Shown: one piece after another, positions 50,585 through 59,649 of the stretch
Position numbering within the stretch: the first letter of the stretch is position 1
How the letters are laid out: each line of letters starts with the position of its first letter
NCBI RefSeq assembly: GCF_014640975.1
Contig: NZ_BMHO01000001.1
Location: 1,994,166-2,058,165, forward strand
From: Microbacterium faecale
GTDB lineage: Bacteria; Actinomycetota; Actinomycetes; Actinomycetales; Microbacteriaceae
Reading direction: 5' to 3'
Length of the DNA: 64,000 bases
Position numbers and translations under genes: made by a program
The notes under the pieces: generated by a model
What the model saw: the letters and a program-made list of their open reading frames with translations, nothing else
Told to the model about the DNA's origin: nothing
Database searches by the model: none

Positions 50585-51034
50585 ATGTCGAGATCCCTTG
50601 CGTTCCCGGTCCTGGCCGTCGCCGCCGTCATCCTCGCAGGATGCGCGAGCGAGCCGACCCAAGACGAATCGGATGACTGGTTCGCGTCGATCTCCGAGCG
50701 TCCGCCGATGTCCGACACAGACTTCGGCACGGGGGCTCAGGTGGGTGCGGAGCCGAACGGCGCGTCCTTCGACTGGACGGAGGAGCCGACCGACATCGCG
50801 GTGATCCGTGCGGCATGCCTCGGGGACGGGCATCGCGCGACAATCGCGTGGGAGATCACGACGGACGCCGAGGCGGACGGCCCGACCGGCGCCTCGGAGG
50901 AGGTCGAGTGCACGGGCGACTTCGTCGACCTGTCGTCGACCGCCGACGGGATGGCGGACGTCGCGAGCATCTCAGTCATGATGAGCTCCGACGGCGAGCA
51001 GATCCCGGTCGCGTTCTCGATCCTCACGGGCTGA
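50585..51034 (+). CDS. Secreted lipoprotein of unknown function
   Basis: A 149-residue protein with a type II signal peptide: MSRSLAFPVLAVAAVILAGC, lipobox LAGC with Cys20. The mature protein is acidic (CASEPTQDESDDW onward), with two further cysteines (RAACLG and EVECTG) that may form a disulfide. It should be lipidated by Lgt (encoded at 23442) and face the outside. No domain is recognised. The 3' end converges on hrpB 13 nt later. Confidence 0.86.
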   Translation: MSRSLAFPVLAVAAVILAGCASEPTQDESDDWFASISERPPMSDTDFGTGAQVGAEPNGASFDWTEEPTDIAVIRAACLGDGHRATIAWEITTDAEADGPTGASEEVECTGDFVDLSSTADGMADVASISVMMSSDGEQIPVAFSILTG

Positions 51035-51046
51035 GGTGGCCTGAGT

Positions 51047-53740
51047 CTAACCTCGCAGCGCGCGGTTCGTGCGCGCGGTGGCGGGCGCGGTCCACGGATC
51101 CTCGGGCCACGGGTGCTTGGGGTAGCGGCCTCGCATGTCTTTGCGGACGTCCTGATACGGGCCGTTCCAGAAGGACGCCAGGTCGTCCGTGACGGCAAGC
51201 GGTCGCCGCGCCGGGGAGAGCAGGTGGAACTGCACGGGAATGCGGCCGTCCGCAAGTCGTGGTGTTTCGGCGAGCCCGAACACCTCCTGCAGCTTCACGG
51301 CGACGACAGGGCGGGCATCGGGATCCTCGGGATACTCGATGCGCACGCTCGAGCCTGACGGCACTGCGAGGTGTTCGGGAGCGAGGGCGCCCAGTCGCGC
51401 CGCGTCTGGCCAGGGCAGGATCCGCTTCAGCGCCGTGACGAGGTCGATGTTGTGGAGTGACGGTTGCCGCAGGTCGGCGCTCAGCCACTCGTCGAGCCGG
51501 GCGACGAGGGCGCCGTCTGACACATCGGGCCACGGATCCCCGAGCGTGCGATGAAGGAGCGCGAGACGTCGCCGAAGCGAGGTCGCCGCTTCCGGCCACG
51601 CGAGGTCGCGCAGACCGTTCGCCCGCAGGTGCTCCTCGAAGGCGCCGGCGCATTCGTCGGGCTGAGGACGGGCCGGTGTCGAGGACAGTACGATCGCGCC
51701 GACGCGGCGCTCCTCGCGTACGCGGACCCGTCGTTCGGTGACCGTCGTGTGCCGGAGCGCGCGTACGCCGCCGATGCGTAGCGCATCCTGTTCGTGCATG
51801 GCCGCGGCGAGACGGATCACCGCGCCGGTCGCGTCGGCCGCCCGTCCCTCGGCGCGATGCACTTCGCAGGCGGCGATCCACTCGGATCCTGCGAGCGACG
51901 ATCCCTCGGGGAGCGCGGCACGCGTCCCGCTCGCGAATACGTAGGCACGAGATCCGTCGCTCGCACGTCGCGCGATCCAGGCGGGCCGTGCGAGGGCCGC
52001 GACAACTCCTGCCGCGTGTGAGAGATCATCGGTTGGCGCAGGGCCACGAGGAACTGCGCCATCGCCCTCCTGGACTTCCGCGGTCGATGATGGCGCTTTG
52101 TTGATTGCCGAATCCGCTCCTTCGGCCGAGGGACCGGCGCGCTCGCGCGTCGGGACGGATCCATGCCCATCGGCCAGTCGCGCGAGGCGCTTCGCCTCGA
52201 TGCGCCAGCGACCCGACCCGGGCTCGCCGCGTCGGAGCGCTCGGACGAGGGCGGCGAGGTCGCCGCCGGGCTCGCGGACGCCGCTCGACATCGCTGCGAC
52301 GATCTCTGCTGCGGACCGGGTGTCGATCGCGCGTGCGGATCCGGGCTCGTTCTCGTCTTCGGACGCCGAGGTGGGAGCGTGCACCGCTCCCACGGCGGCG
52401 AGCAGCGCGCGTCCCTCCCGCGCCGTGATCGGCATCCGGGCGATGCGAGCCCCGAGCGGCGTGATGCGTCCGTCGTTCGTGATGAGCCCCAGCGACTCGA
52501 GCGTGGCGGTCGCCTGCCGCATCGACGCCTCGGGCGGGGGAGTGAGCATGCTCAGGCCGCGCGCTTCCGGCGTACCCCACCCGGCGAGCAGCAGCGCCGC
52601 GTCGGTGAGGTCGGCAGATTGGATCTCGGGTCCGACGTCGGGTCGGAATGCCGCGAACTCCGCTTCGCCGTACGTTCGCACGACACGTCCCGGACCCTGT
52701 CGGGCGGCGCGACCGGCACGTTGCTCCGCGCTCGCTCGTGACGCGCTGACGGTGACGAGCCCAGACATGTCGCGAGCCTGGTCTCTCCGCACCTCACGCG
52801 AGAGGCCCGCGTCGATCACCAGCCGCACCCCGGGAACCGTGAGCGAGCTCTCGGCAAGCGACGTGCTCACGACGAAGCGCGGCAACCCGGATCCGGGCTC
52901 GCGCCCCGACGTCGCACGGTCCTGCTCGCGCGCGGGCAGCTGGCCGTGCAGGGGCAGCGGATCCACGGCTGACGTGAGATCGCGGATCCGAGAGACGACC
53001 CTGTCGACGTCGCGTGCGGACGGGACGAAGACCAGCGCATCGCAGCGATCGGCGGCCTGAGCCTCCACCGCGACGCGCGCGACGTGATCGAGGAACGCGC
53101 GCGTGACGCCGCGCGCATCCAGCCGTGATCCAGCGGGCGGGGCGTAGTCGATGCGGAGAGGGTGGAGGGCAGAGGGGACCTGGACGACCGCGGCGCCGAG
53201 GAGCTCGGCGAAGGCGTCAGCATCGAGCGTCGCGGACATCGCAACGAGGCTGAAGTCGTCGCGCAGGGCGCGCACCTCGGCGAGGATCCCCAACAGGAGG
53301 TCGCCGTCGAGCGATCGCTCGTGCACCTCGTCGACGATGACGGCATCGACGCCGTCGAGTGCGGGATCCGCGAGGAGTCGCCGCAACAGGACGCCGGGCG
53401 TGACGATCTCGATCCGGGTAGCGGCCGAGACAGTGCGTTCGCCGCGGACGGTGAAGCCGACGGGTCCGCCGAGCGTGGAGCCGGCCAGCTGCGCGATTCG
53501 CCGTGCCGCCGCACGAACCGCGACACGGCGGGGCTGCGTGACGACGACGCGCCCGCTTCCGGTGCCGCCGAGGACGTTGGCGACGAGCGGGGGGACGAAG
53601 GTGGTCTTCCCTGTGCCGGGAGGCGCGGTGACGACGGCACTCCCGGTCGCGATCGCCCGTTCGAGGTCGGCGATCGCATCGGCCACGACGAGGCCCGCCC
53701 CAATCCGGCCGAGGTTGAAGAGATGCGGGCGCAAGGTCAC
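51047..53740 (-). CDS. hrpB: ATP-dependent helicase HrpB
   Basis: An 897-residue DEAH/RHA-type helicase. Walker A is TAPPGTGKTTFVPP (about residues 38-51), TQPRRVAVRAAARRIA follows, the DEVH box is IVDEVHERS, and motif VI is in QRAGRAARQGPGRVVR. The helicase-associated and C-terminal HrpB domains follow, ending KHPWPEDPWTAPATARTNR. The biological role of HrpB is poorly defined in most bacteria. The GTG start at 53740 is exactly 6 nt after GAGAAT. Confidence 0.93.
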   Translation of the reverse strand: MTLRPHLFNLGRIGAGLVVADAIADLERAIATGSAVVTAPPGTGKTTFVPPLVANVLGGTGSGRVVVTQPRRVAVRAAARRIAQLAGSTLGGPVGFTVRGERTVSAATRIEIVTPGVLLRRLLADPALDGVDAVIVDEVHERSLDGDLLLGILAEVRALRDDFSLVAMSATLDADAFAELLGAAVVQVPSALHPLRIDYAPPAGSRLDARGVTRAFLDHVARVAVEAQAADRCDALVFVPSARDVDRVVSRIRDLTSAVDPLPLHGQLPAREQDRATSGREPGSGLPRFVVSTSLAESSLTVPGVRLVIDAGLSREVRRDQARDMSGLVTVSASRASAEQRAGRAARQGPGRVVRTYGEAEFAAFRPDVGPEIQSADLTDAALLLAGWGTPEARGLSMLTPPPEASMRQATATLESLGLITNDGRITPLGARIARMPITAREGRALLAAVGAVHAPTSASEDENEPGSARAIDTRSAAEIVAAMSSGVREPGGDLAALVRALRRGEPGSGRWRIEAKRLARLADGHGSVPTRERAGPSAEGADSAINKAPSSTAEVQEGDGAVPRGPAPTDDLSHAAGVVAALARPAWIARRASDGSRAYVFASGTRAALPEGSSLAGSEWIAACEVHRAEGRAADATGAVIRLAAAMHEQDALRIGGVRALRHTTVTERRVRVREERRVGAIVLSSTPARPQPDECAGAFEEHLRANGLRDLAWPEAATSLRRRLALLHRTLGDPWPDVSDGALVARLDEWLSADLRQPSLHNIDLVTALKRILPWPDAARLGALAPEHLAVPSGSSVRIEYPEDPDARPVVAVKLQEVFGLAETPRLADGRIPVQFHLLSPARRPLAVTDDLASFWNGPYQDVRKDMRGRYPKHPWPEDPWTAPATARTNRALRG

Positions 53741-53746
53741 CGTCTC

Positions 53747-53752
53747 ATTCTC
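53747..53752 (-). promoter_or_regulatory. Leaderless -10 element of hrpB
   Basis: GAGAAT on the minus strand, preceded by TGC (extended -10-like), 6 nt before GTG 53740. Confidence 0.5.
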
Positions 53753-53862
53753 GCAGGCGACCGGCGCAGGACGACGGCTGCAACCGCGCGGACCTGGCCC
53801 TCCGACGACCTCTCGGCACAGAAGAGGCGGAGGTCACCGTATTCATGGTGGCGAGACGGCTT

Positions 53863-53868
53863 TACGAT
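53863..53868 (+). promoter_or_regulatory. Leaderless -10 element of the second luciferase-like gene
   Basis: TACGAT, exactly 6 nt before ATG 53875. This decides the start against an ATG 30 nt upstream, which lies before the hexamer. Confidence 0.55.
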
Positions 53869-53874
53869 GGCGAC

Positions 53875-54672
53875 ATGCCTCTCCTCGACACACCGGTGCG
53901 CCTCGGCGTGCAGATCCAGCCCCAGCACCATTCGTCCTACTCCGCGATGCGCGACGCCGCGCAGCGATGCGAGGACATGGGGGTCGACATCCTCTTCAAC
54001 TGGGACCACTTCGTCCCGCTCACGGGAGACCCCGACGGGACGCACTTCGAGGCGTGGACGGTGCTTGCCGCGTGGGCTGAGCAGACCGAGCGGATCGAGC
54101 TCGGCACGCTCGTGAACTGCAACGCCTACCGGAACGCCGACCTCCAGGCGGACATGGCGCGCACGATCGATCACATCTCGGCCCGGGACGGCGAGGGGCG
54201 CTTCCTCTTCGCGACGGGCTCGGGGTGGTTTGAGCGCGATTTCGACGAGTACGGGTACGAGTTCGGCACGGCCGGATCTCGTCTCGACGCCCTCGCCGAC
54301 GCATTGCCGCGGATCGAGGCTCGCTGGGAGGTGCTGAACCCCGCTCCGACGCGCCGGATACCGGTCATGATCGGAGGAGCGGGCGAGAAGAAGACACTGC
54401 GGCTCGTGGCGCGGCACGCCGACATCTGGCACAGCTTCGCGGGGCCGGACACACTGCCGCACAAGCTCGACGTGATCTCGCGGTGGGCAGACACCGACGG
54501 CAACGACGCGTCACGTCTGGTGATCTCGAACGAGCTCCGCGGGAAGGGCGTGGAAGAGGCCGACGCGCTCTACGACGCCGGCGTGCGCCTGTTCACGCTG
54601 GGCGTCTCGGGCGACGACGTCGACCTGGACGCGATCCAGCGCTGGCTCGACTGGCGCGACAGCAAGAACTGA
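53875..54672 (+). CDS. LLM-class F420-dependent oxidoreductase (probable)
   Basis: A 265-residue luciferase-like TIM-barrel protein: VRLGVQIQPQHHSSY at the start, FNWDHFVPLTGDPDG, LGTLVNCNAYRNADLQADMART and FATGSGWFERDFDEYG. The last two are typical of the F420-dependent subgroup common in actinobacteria. The substrate is unknown. Start ATG 53875 (MPLLDTPV) is chosen on promoter spacing. It is not closely similar to the other luciferase-like gene at 40191. Confidence 0.88.
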   Translation: MPLLDTPVRLGVQIQPQHHSSYSAMRDAAQRCEDMGVDILFNWDHFVPLTGDPDGTHFEAWTVLAAWAEQTERIELGTLVNCNAYRNADLQADMARTIDHISARDGEGRFLFATGSGWFERDFDEYGYEFGTAGSRLDALADALPRIEARWEVLNPAPTRRIPVMIGGAGEKKTLRLVARHADIWHSFAGPDTLPHKLDVISRWADTDGNDASRLVISNELRGKGVEEADALYDAGVRLFTLGVSGDDVDLDAIQRWLDWRDSKN

Positions 54673-54830
54673 CGTCAGCGTCGGCGTCGGTGCGTGCGTT
54701 GCCGCCCTTCGCCGGGCGCGCGGTTGGCGAGTGCGGTTGCGCCGTTCGAGGACGTGGAAAGGGCACCGATGCACTCGCGTATGCCACGTAGGGCGCCAAT
54801 AAACGCCCCAGTGGGCGCCAACGCGGTGCG
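54673..54830. other. Intergenic gap between convergent genes
   Basis: 158 nt with no supported gene. GGGCG (54791) and CGCCC (54804) can form a short hairpin with an AT-rich loop (ccaataaa), the best terminator candidate here. The word GGCGCCAA occurs twice (near 54792 and 54814). Confidence 0.4.
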
Positions 54831-55682
54831 TCAGATCCCGAGCTCGGCGCGGAGCCTCGCAATGTGGCGCGCGGTGAGATCGTCCTCGGCGACGCCGTCG
54901 TCGAGCGCCGGACGCTCGCGGATCACCGCATACGGGACGTCCGGTACCTCGCCGTCGAGCCGGACATCGAGGTGGGTGACCTCGTAACCGGCCGCATGCA
55001 AGTGCTCGGCCATGTCGTAGTCCTGCCCGGAGTCTCCCGCCGTGAACCACCGTCGCGGAGGGTCCAGGCGTTCCGCGAGCAGCTCCAGCGCGCGCTGCGC
55101 TCCGAGGGCCTTGCCGCTGTCCACGTGCTCGATGTCGACGGCGATGAATGTCGGGTAGATCGACATCCGCTTCTCCTCGCCGCACTCTGAGACGCGGCGT
55201 TCTATGGCGGCGATGAGGTCAGGACGACGCGCGAGAAAGGCATCACTGGCGACTTCGACGTGCTGCTCGAAGGAGATCATGGTGCGTTTCGTGTCGTCGA
55301 AGAAGACGACGTCCGAGAACTCCTCCGCGATCGCCTGGCTCGCCGCGACGAGCCCCTCGCTCGGCGACAGGTCGTGATCTTCGTGCACGGCGCCGACGTA
55401 CGCGGATCCGCCCCGATCTTCGAGTGAGAACCAGGTTCCGCCTTTCTCGCCGACGCCCCACAGCGGATCCGTCGGGGCGAGGCCCGCGCGCACGAGGCGC
55501 GGCATGATCTGATCGGCGAGGAATTCGGCGGAGCGTCCCGTGTTCAACACGACCGGACACCCCGCCGCGGCGAAGGCGACGAGGTCGTCGGCGAGACGGT
55601 CGAGACGCAGGGTGCGAGTGCGGGTGCTGGAAATCGGGCCGTCGACGTCGAGCAGGAGGCCGATCGGGGGAGTGGAGGTCAC
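54831..55682 (-). CDS. HAD-superfamily phosphatase-like protein
   Basis: A 283-residue cytoplasmic HAD protein. Motif I is LLLDVDGPIS (Asp12, Asp14), motif II is in VLNTGRSAEF, a lysine follows in the middle region, and motif IV is FTAGDSGQDYDMAEH. The large cap of about 130 residues is like the Cof/sucrose-phosphatase type, so a sugar-phosphate substrate is likely but not defined. The GTG start at 55682 is 6 nt after CATGAT. Confidence 0.87.
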   Translation of the reverse strand: MTSTPPIGLLLDVDGPISSTRTRTLRLDRLADDLVAFAAAGCPVVLNTGRSAEFLADQIMPRLVRAGLAPTDPLWGVGEKGGTWFSLEDRGGSAYVGAVHEDHDLSPSEGLVAASQAIAEEFSDVVFFDDTKRTMISFEQHVEVASDAFLARRPDLIAAIERRVSECGEEKRMSIYPTFIAVDIEHVDSGKALGAQRALELLAERLDPPRRWFTAGDSGQDYDMAEHLHAAGYEVTHLDVRLDGEVPDVPYAVIRERPALDDGVAEDDLTARHIARLRAELGI

Positions 55683-55688
55683 GCTTCC

Positions 55689-55694
55689 ATCATG
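55689..55694 (-). promoter_or_regulatory. Leaderless -10 element of the HAD gene
   Basis: CATGAT on the minus strand, 6 nt before GTG 55682. Confidence 0.45.
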
Positions 55695-55719
55695 GCTCAG
55701 ACGGATGTGCAGATCCGGC

Positions 55720-56493
55720 TCACGTCGCGCCGACGACGAGGAGCAACGTTGTCCCGTTCAGCCGCACCGTGTCGCCGAGCGTCGGGGCCAACGCCGAGAA
55801 CAGCTCGTCGCGCACGCTCTGATCGGTGATCGCATAGCTTGAAATCGTGCCGAGAAGCCGCAGATAGCCGGCGGCCGACATCTCGTGATCCCAGGCATAC
55901 GAGCGGCGGTCCGCGAGGTGCACGTCGGGATGCGCGTCGATCTCTCCGTCGGCCCACATGCGGGAGACGAGATCGCGCGGGAGATCCGGCGGCAGGTCGG
56001 GCGCTTTCTCTCCGTACACGGCGGTCACCGCGTCGAGGTCGTGATGGGCCGGGTCGAGGCTCCACGCGTTCCAGAAGAGGAAGGCGTGTCCATCGGATCC
56101 GAGCAGCGAGGCAAGGCGGCTCCATCGCGTTTCGGGGTCGGTCCAGTGGAACGACTGCGCGGCGACGACGGATTCGTAGGTCCCGTTCGGAGCCACGTCC
56201 TCGAACGTCGCCTTCCGCACGGTGACGCGGGAGGCGACGCCCTCGTGCTGGAGGCGACGCGTGAGCACGGCGATCATGTCGTTCGACGGTTCGACGGCAT
56301 CCACGCGCGCGCCGCGTCGGGCGAGCTCGACCGTCGCGCGGCCGGTGCCCGCGCCGACATCGAGGATCCGCGCGCTCCAGGGGTGGCCGGCGATGCGAGC
56401 GATGTCGTCGAAGAGCGCGGGAGGATACGGCGGGCGAAACGCCTCGTAGGCGTCGGCGCCGTTCTCGAACGATCGGGCGAGTGCGCTGGTCAC
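55720..56493 (-). CDS. Class I SAM-dependent methyltransferase
   Basis: A 257-residue methyltransferase with motif I ILDVGAGTGRATVELARRG (about residues 43-61), the acidic loop VDAVEPSNDM, and AQSFHWTDPE, typical of the UbiE/Coq5-like group. The substrate cannot be inferred. The GTG start at 56493 is exactly 6 nt after TACGAT. It is divergent from the HNH gene. Confidence 0.88.
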   Translation of the reverse strand: MTSALARSFENGADAYEAFRPPYPPALFDDIARIAGHPWSARILDVGAGTGRATVELARRGARVDAVEPSNDMIAVLTRRLQHEGVASRVTVRKATFEDVAPNGTYESVVAAQSFHWTDPETRWSRLASLLGSDGHAFLFWNAWSLDPAHHDLDAVTAVYGEKAPDLPPDLPRDLVSRMWADGEIDAHPDVHLADRRSYAWDHEMSAAGYLRLLGTISSYAITDQSVRDELFSALAPTLGDTVRLNGTTLLLVVGAT

Positions 56494-56499
56494 GTGACG

Positions 56500-56505
56500 A
56501 TCGTA
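56500..56505 (-). promoter_or_regulatory. Leaderless -10 element of the methyltransferase gene
   Basis: TACGAT on the minus strand, 6 nt before GTG 56493. It is identical to the hexamer at 53863 in front of the second luciferase-like gene. Confidence 0.55.
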
Positions 56506-56549
56506 TGCGGTGGGGCTGTTGGCGTCCTTCGTTTGTCAGAGGTCCGCCG

Positions 56550-56555
56550 TAGCGT
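56550..56555 (+). promoter_or_regulatory. Leaderless -10 element of the HNH gene
   Basis: TAGCGT, exactly 6 nt before ATG 56562. The same hexamer at the same distance precedes the broken acetyltransferase at 62795. Confidence 0.55.
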
Positions 56556-56561
56556 GAGCAC

Positions 56562-58283
56562 ATGGCACAGAAGACGCACGCGGACGAGGTGGCGGGGTTC
56601 AGTCCCGAACAGCTCGACGCGGCGCGCCGTCTCGTCGATCGGATCGTCCGCGGACGAACCGAGATCGCTCGCATCGAGGCAGAGATCCTGCGTGCGATGA
56701 CGGAGCTCGCTGACATCGCGCATGAGGCAGGGCGCGAGGCGCCGACATCCGACGGCCCCGAGTACACACGCCGGGCGATGGCGGCCGAGGTCGCCGCCGC
56801 GACGCGCGTGCACCCACAGACGGCGCGGGCGCAGATGGAAGACGCCGAGCGAATCACGCAGGACTATCCCCAGACGCTCCGCTCCCTCGAGCAGGGGTGT
56901 GTTTCGCTGTCTCACGCCCGCGTCATCGCTGACGCGGGGCGCAACCTCGAGCCGGGCGCTCGCGCGTCCCTCGACGCATGCGCGGTGCCGTTCGCCGAGA
57001 CACGCACGCCAGGGGAGCTGCGCCGCATCACGCGCAAACAGGCGGTCGACCTCCAGACGTCATCGCCGCGCGAGCGGCACGAGGTTGCACGGCGCGACCG
57101 CCGAGTCTCGCTCACCGAGCTCGACGACGGCATGAGTGAGCTCAACGTCGTCGCCCCGACATTCGAGGTGCGCACACTGTATGACCGCCTGACGACGATG
57201 GCGAGGCGGGTGAAGATGGATCGGCGTCGTGCGCGAAGCGCATTCATCCGCGAGCACGGGCGCACGCCGGAGGAGATGGTGGCGGGCCCCGGGTATGAAA
57301 GCCCCTCGGGAACGCCCGGCGAGTCCCGTCGGTCCTCACTATCGGGCGATTTCTCACCGTCGGGCAATGCAGCACAGGCCGAAGGGCCGACGGCAACCCG
57401 AGGTTCCGTGGGGTCCGTCACGCAGCTGACCGGCCTCGCTGACGGCCTCGCGCGCGCCGATGTCGGAGCGAGCGACGTTCGTACGTTCGACCAGCTGCGC
57501 GCCGACATTCTCTGCGACCTCGTGCTGACGGCCGCACCGACAGGGCATGAGCTCCACGCATCCGACACGACGGAGGCCCTGCGCAACGTGGCCGCGAACG
57601 TGCAGGTCACGATTCCTGTCGAACAGCTGCTCGATCCGGACTCGGGCGCGAGCTGGGTTGACGACGGAGCGCTGATCTCTCCCCAAACGGCGCGTGCGGT
57701 CGCGGCCGAGGCACCGGGTTGGGACCGCCTGTTCATCCGACCGGAAAGCGGCGAGGTCGTCGCGGTCGATCGTTACAGACCGTCTTCGGAACAAAGACGC
57801 ATGCTGCGCGCACGAGATATGACGTGCCGGTTTCCCGGGTGCACGACGACCGCGCGACGCAGCGACATCGACCATTCGCACGACTATGCCCGTGGCGGGC
57901 CGACCGCGGTCGAGAACCTCAGCGTGCTCTGCGAGTCGCACCACACCGTCAAGCACGTCTCCGGTTGGACGCCCGTGCAGCTCGGCGGCGGGCTGATCGA
58001 GTGGTTCAGCCCGCTGGGATACACCTATCGTGATGAGCCGCGAAGTTGTGCGTTCTTCCGCGACACGGTCGCGCGCGAGTCTGGGCGCAGTGAGCGGCTC
58101 AGTGGTGGCGAGAACGCACGGCGCGCGCATCGCGAACGACGGCGTGAGCGTCAGCGTGCCGACGAACGTCGCGCCGAGGAAAGGTCTCTCGCTGATGAAC
58201 AGCGCGCCGACCGACTCGCGGAAGTGAGCTCGCCCCCGCCGTTGTGGCAATTCGACTGGGATGGCGAGAACGGACGCAGCTGA
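56562..58283 (+). CDS. DUF222 and HNH endonuclease domain protein
   Basis: A 573-residue protein of a family that is highly multiplied in actinobacteria. DUF222 covers roughly residues 20-330 and includes a low-complexity Ser/Gly linker near 245-285. The HNH nuclease module is near 425-475, with CRFPGCTTTARRSDIDHSHDY and LCESHHTVKH supplying the zinc Cys and the catalytic His. The C-terminus is very charged (RRAHRERRRERQRADERRAEE), probably helical. The biological role of the family is uncertain; some copies are thought to be mobile. Confidence 0.92.
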   Translation: MAQKTHADEVAGFSPEQLDAARRLVDRIVRGRTEIARIEAEILRAMTELADIAHEAGREAPTSDGPEYTRRAMAAEVAAATRVHPQTARAQMEDAERITQDYPQTLRSLEQGCVSLSHARVIADAGRNLEPGARASLDACAVPFAETRTPGELRRITRKQAVDLQTSSPRERHEVARRDRRVSLTELDDGMSELNVVAPTFEVRTLYDRLTTMARRVKMDRRRARSAFIREHGRTPEEMVAGPGYESPSGTPGESRRSSLSGDFSPSGNAAQAEGPTATRGSVGSVTQLTGLADGLARADVGASDVRTFDQLRADILCDLVLTAAPTGHELHASDTTEALRNVAANVQVTIPVEQLLDPDSGASWVDDGALISPQTARAVAAEAPGWDRLFIRPESGEVVAVDRYRPSSEQRRMLRARDMTCRFPGCTTTARRSDIDHSHDYARGGPTAVENLSVLCESHHTVKHVSGWTPVQLGGGLIEWFSPLGYTYRDEPRSCAFFRDTVARESGRSERLSGGENARRAHRERRRERQRADERRAEERSLADEQRADRLAEVSSPPPLWQFDWDGENGRS

Positions 58284-58450
58284 TGTTCCGATGGCCGCGC
58301 CCCGAAGTCCTGCGGGTGTTTCCGCCCCGCGCGCTCGTCGGAGCCCTCTCGCACCTGCGTCGCCGCGCTCCCGCACACTCGTCGCGGATTCCGCACGTTC
58401 ACCCTTGTGCGACGATCGCCAGCCGGGCACGCCGCACGTAGTCTGACGCT
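58284..58450 (+). other. Intergenic gap before the alpha/beta hydrolase
   Basis: 167 nt with no supported gene. TCGTCGC (58379) and GCGACGA (58409) could pair across a long loop, a weak terminator candidate for the HNH gene. The hydrolase -10 lies at its end. Confidence 0.35.
58439..58444 (+). promoter_or_regulatory. Leaderless -10 element of the alpha/beta hydrolase gene
   Basis: TAGTCT, exactly 6 nt before ATG 58451. Confidence 0.55.
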
Positions 58451-59557
58451 ATGGAAGCCTCGGCAGACTGGGTCCCCGACGTCTTGGGCGACGAGTTCGA
58501 GCAACTGACGCTCCCTCTCGGATCCGATGACGAGGGTGTCGTCGTCGCGACACTCGTGCGCGCCGTGCCGTCGACGGAGCGCGGCACGCCCGAAGGGTCG
58601 GCACCGAGCGACAATACGCGTGCGGCGCCCTGGTGGCGACGCCTCGCGGATCGCGCGCGGGAGATTTTCGGCGCAGGAGCGGAACCTCGTCCCGATCCGT
58701 TCGAGGACGTCGATGTCCTCTATGTGCATGGCTGGTCGGACTACTTTTTCCAGAAACGACTCGCCCGCACCTTCACGTCGCGAGGCGCCCGCTTTTACGC
58801 CCTCGACCTTCGCAAATACGGCCGAAGTCTGCGCGACGGACAGACCCCGGGGTTCGTGACGACGCTCGACACCTACGATGAGGACATCGCGGCTGCCCTC
58901 GCCGCGATGGGCTGGGATCCGTCCGCGCCGCGCACAGACCGGCGCCTCGTTCTCTTCGGCCATTCGACCGGTGGTCTCACGCTGAGCCTGTGGGCGTCGC
59001 GCCACCCCCGCGTCGCGAGCGCCATTATTCTGAACAGCCCGTGGCTGGAGTTCCACCTCAACGGGCGTCGGCGCACCGCGATCGCCCCGCTCGTCGACCT
59101 GCAGGCGCGGCATCGCCCGATGGATCGCGCGCCGCAAGTCGATCTCGGCTTCTACACGCGCGCGCAAGACGAGGTGGCCGACCCCGCCGATCCCGTCGAG
59201 GTGAACCTCGACTGGCGCCCCGAACGTGCGATGACGGTGTACGCCGGCTGGCTCGATGCCGTGCTCGACGGCCATGCCCTCGTTGCAAAGGGTCTCGCGA
59301 TCGATGCGCCCATCTGCGTGCTGCTTTCGGCGCGCTGGGAAGCCCCGATCCGATGGTCCGAGTCGCTCACCGAGGTCGACTCCGTTCTCGTCGTCGACGA
59401 CATCGCGCGCGCCGCTTTGAATCTCGGCCCCGTGGTGACCATCTGCCGCATCGATGGCGCGCTTCACGATGTGTTCCTCTCGCAGCGCGCCGCGCGCGAG
59501 ACCGCCTACCGGATCCTCGGGGAGTGGGTCGATCGCGTCCTTACGCCGCGAACGTGA
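58451..59557 (+). CDS. Alpha/beta-hydrolase (lysophospholipase-like)
   Basis: A 368-residue soluble hydrolase. The nucleophile elbow is LFGHSTGGLT, the oxyanion region is VLYVHGWSDYFFQ, and the final catalytic His is probably in RIDGALHDVFLS. The N-terminal ~75 residues are a variable extension. It resembles serine aminopeptidase S33/lysophospholipase-like proteins; the substrate is unknown. Its last 17 nt overlap the remnant HAD reading frame on the other strand. Confidence 0.88.
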   Translation: MEASADWVPDVLGDEFEQLTLPLGSDDEGVVVATLVRAVPSTERGTPEGSAPSDNTRAAPWWRRLADRAREIFGAGAEPRPDPFEDVDVLYVHGWSDYFFQKRLARTFTSRGARFYALDLRKYGRSLRDGQTPGFVTTLDTYDEDIAAALAAMGWDPSAPRTDRRLVLFGHSTGGLTLSLWASRHPRVASAIILNSPWLEFHLNGRRRTAIAPLVDLQARHRPMDRAPQVDLGFYTRAQDEVADPADPVEVNLDWRPERAMTVYAGWLDAVLDGHALVAKGLAIDAPICVLLSARWEAPIRWSESLTEVDSVLVVDDIARAALNLGPVVTICRIDGALHDVFLSQRAARETAYRILGEWVDRVLTPRT

Positions 59558-59642
59558 GGTCGTCGAGAGACGCGGTCACGCACAGATCATCTCGCGACGC
59601 CGCGCCGTCACGGTCGAGCAGTACCGCCTGGAGGCCCGCGCG
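59541..59642 (-). pseudogene. C-terminal remnant of a HAD-family hydrolase
   Basis: Between grpB and the alpha/beta hydrolase the minus strand reads RAGLQAVLLDRDGAASRDD, then LCVTASLDDLTFAA and TAA. This is the usual C-terminal strand and tail of HAD hydrolases (GMQAVLLDR...SLDEL). No start codon or HAD motifs precede it: the upstream DNA is the end of grpB in a different frame. It is therefore a truncated fragment left by a deletion or insertion. The domain call rests on about 33 residues. Confidence 0.55.
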
Positions 59643-59649
59643 AGGGACC

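Noticed and set aside
56533..56555. TTGTCA as the -35 of the HNH gene
   Set aside because: The spacing to TAGCGT is only 11 nt, too short for a normal promoter.
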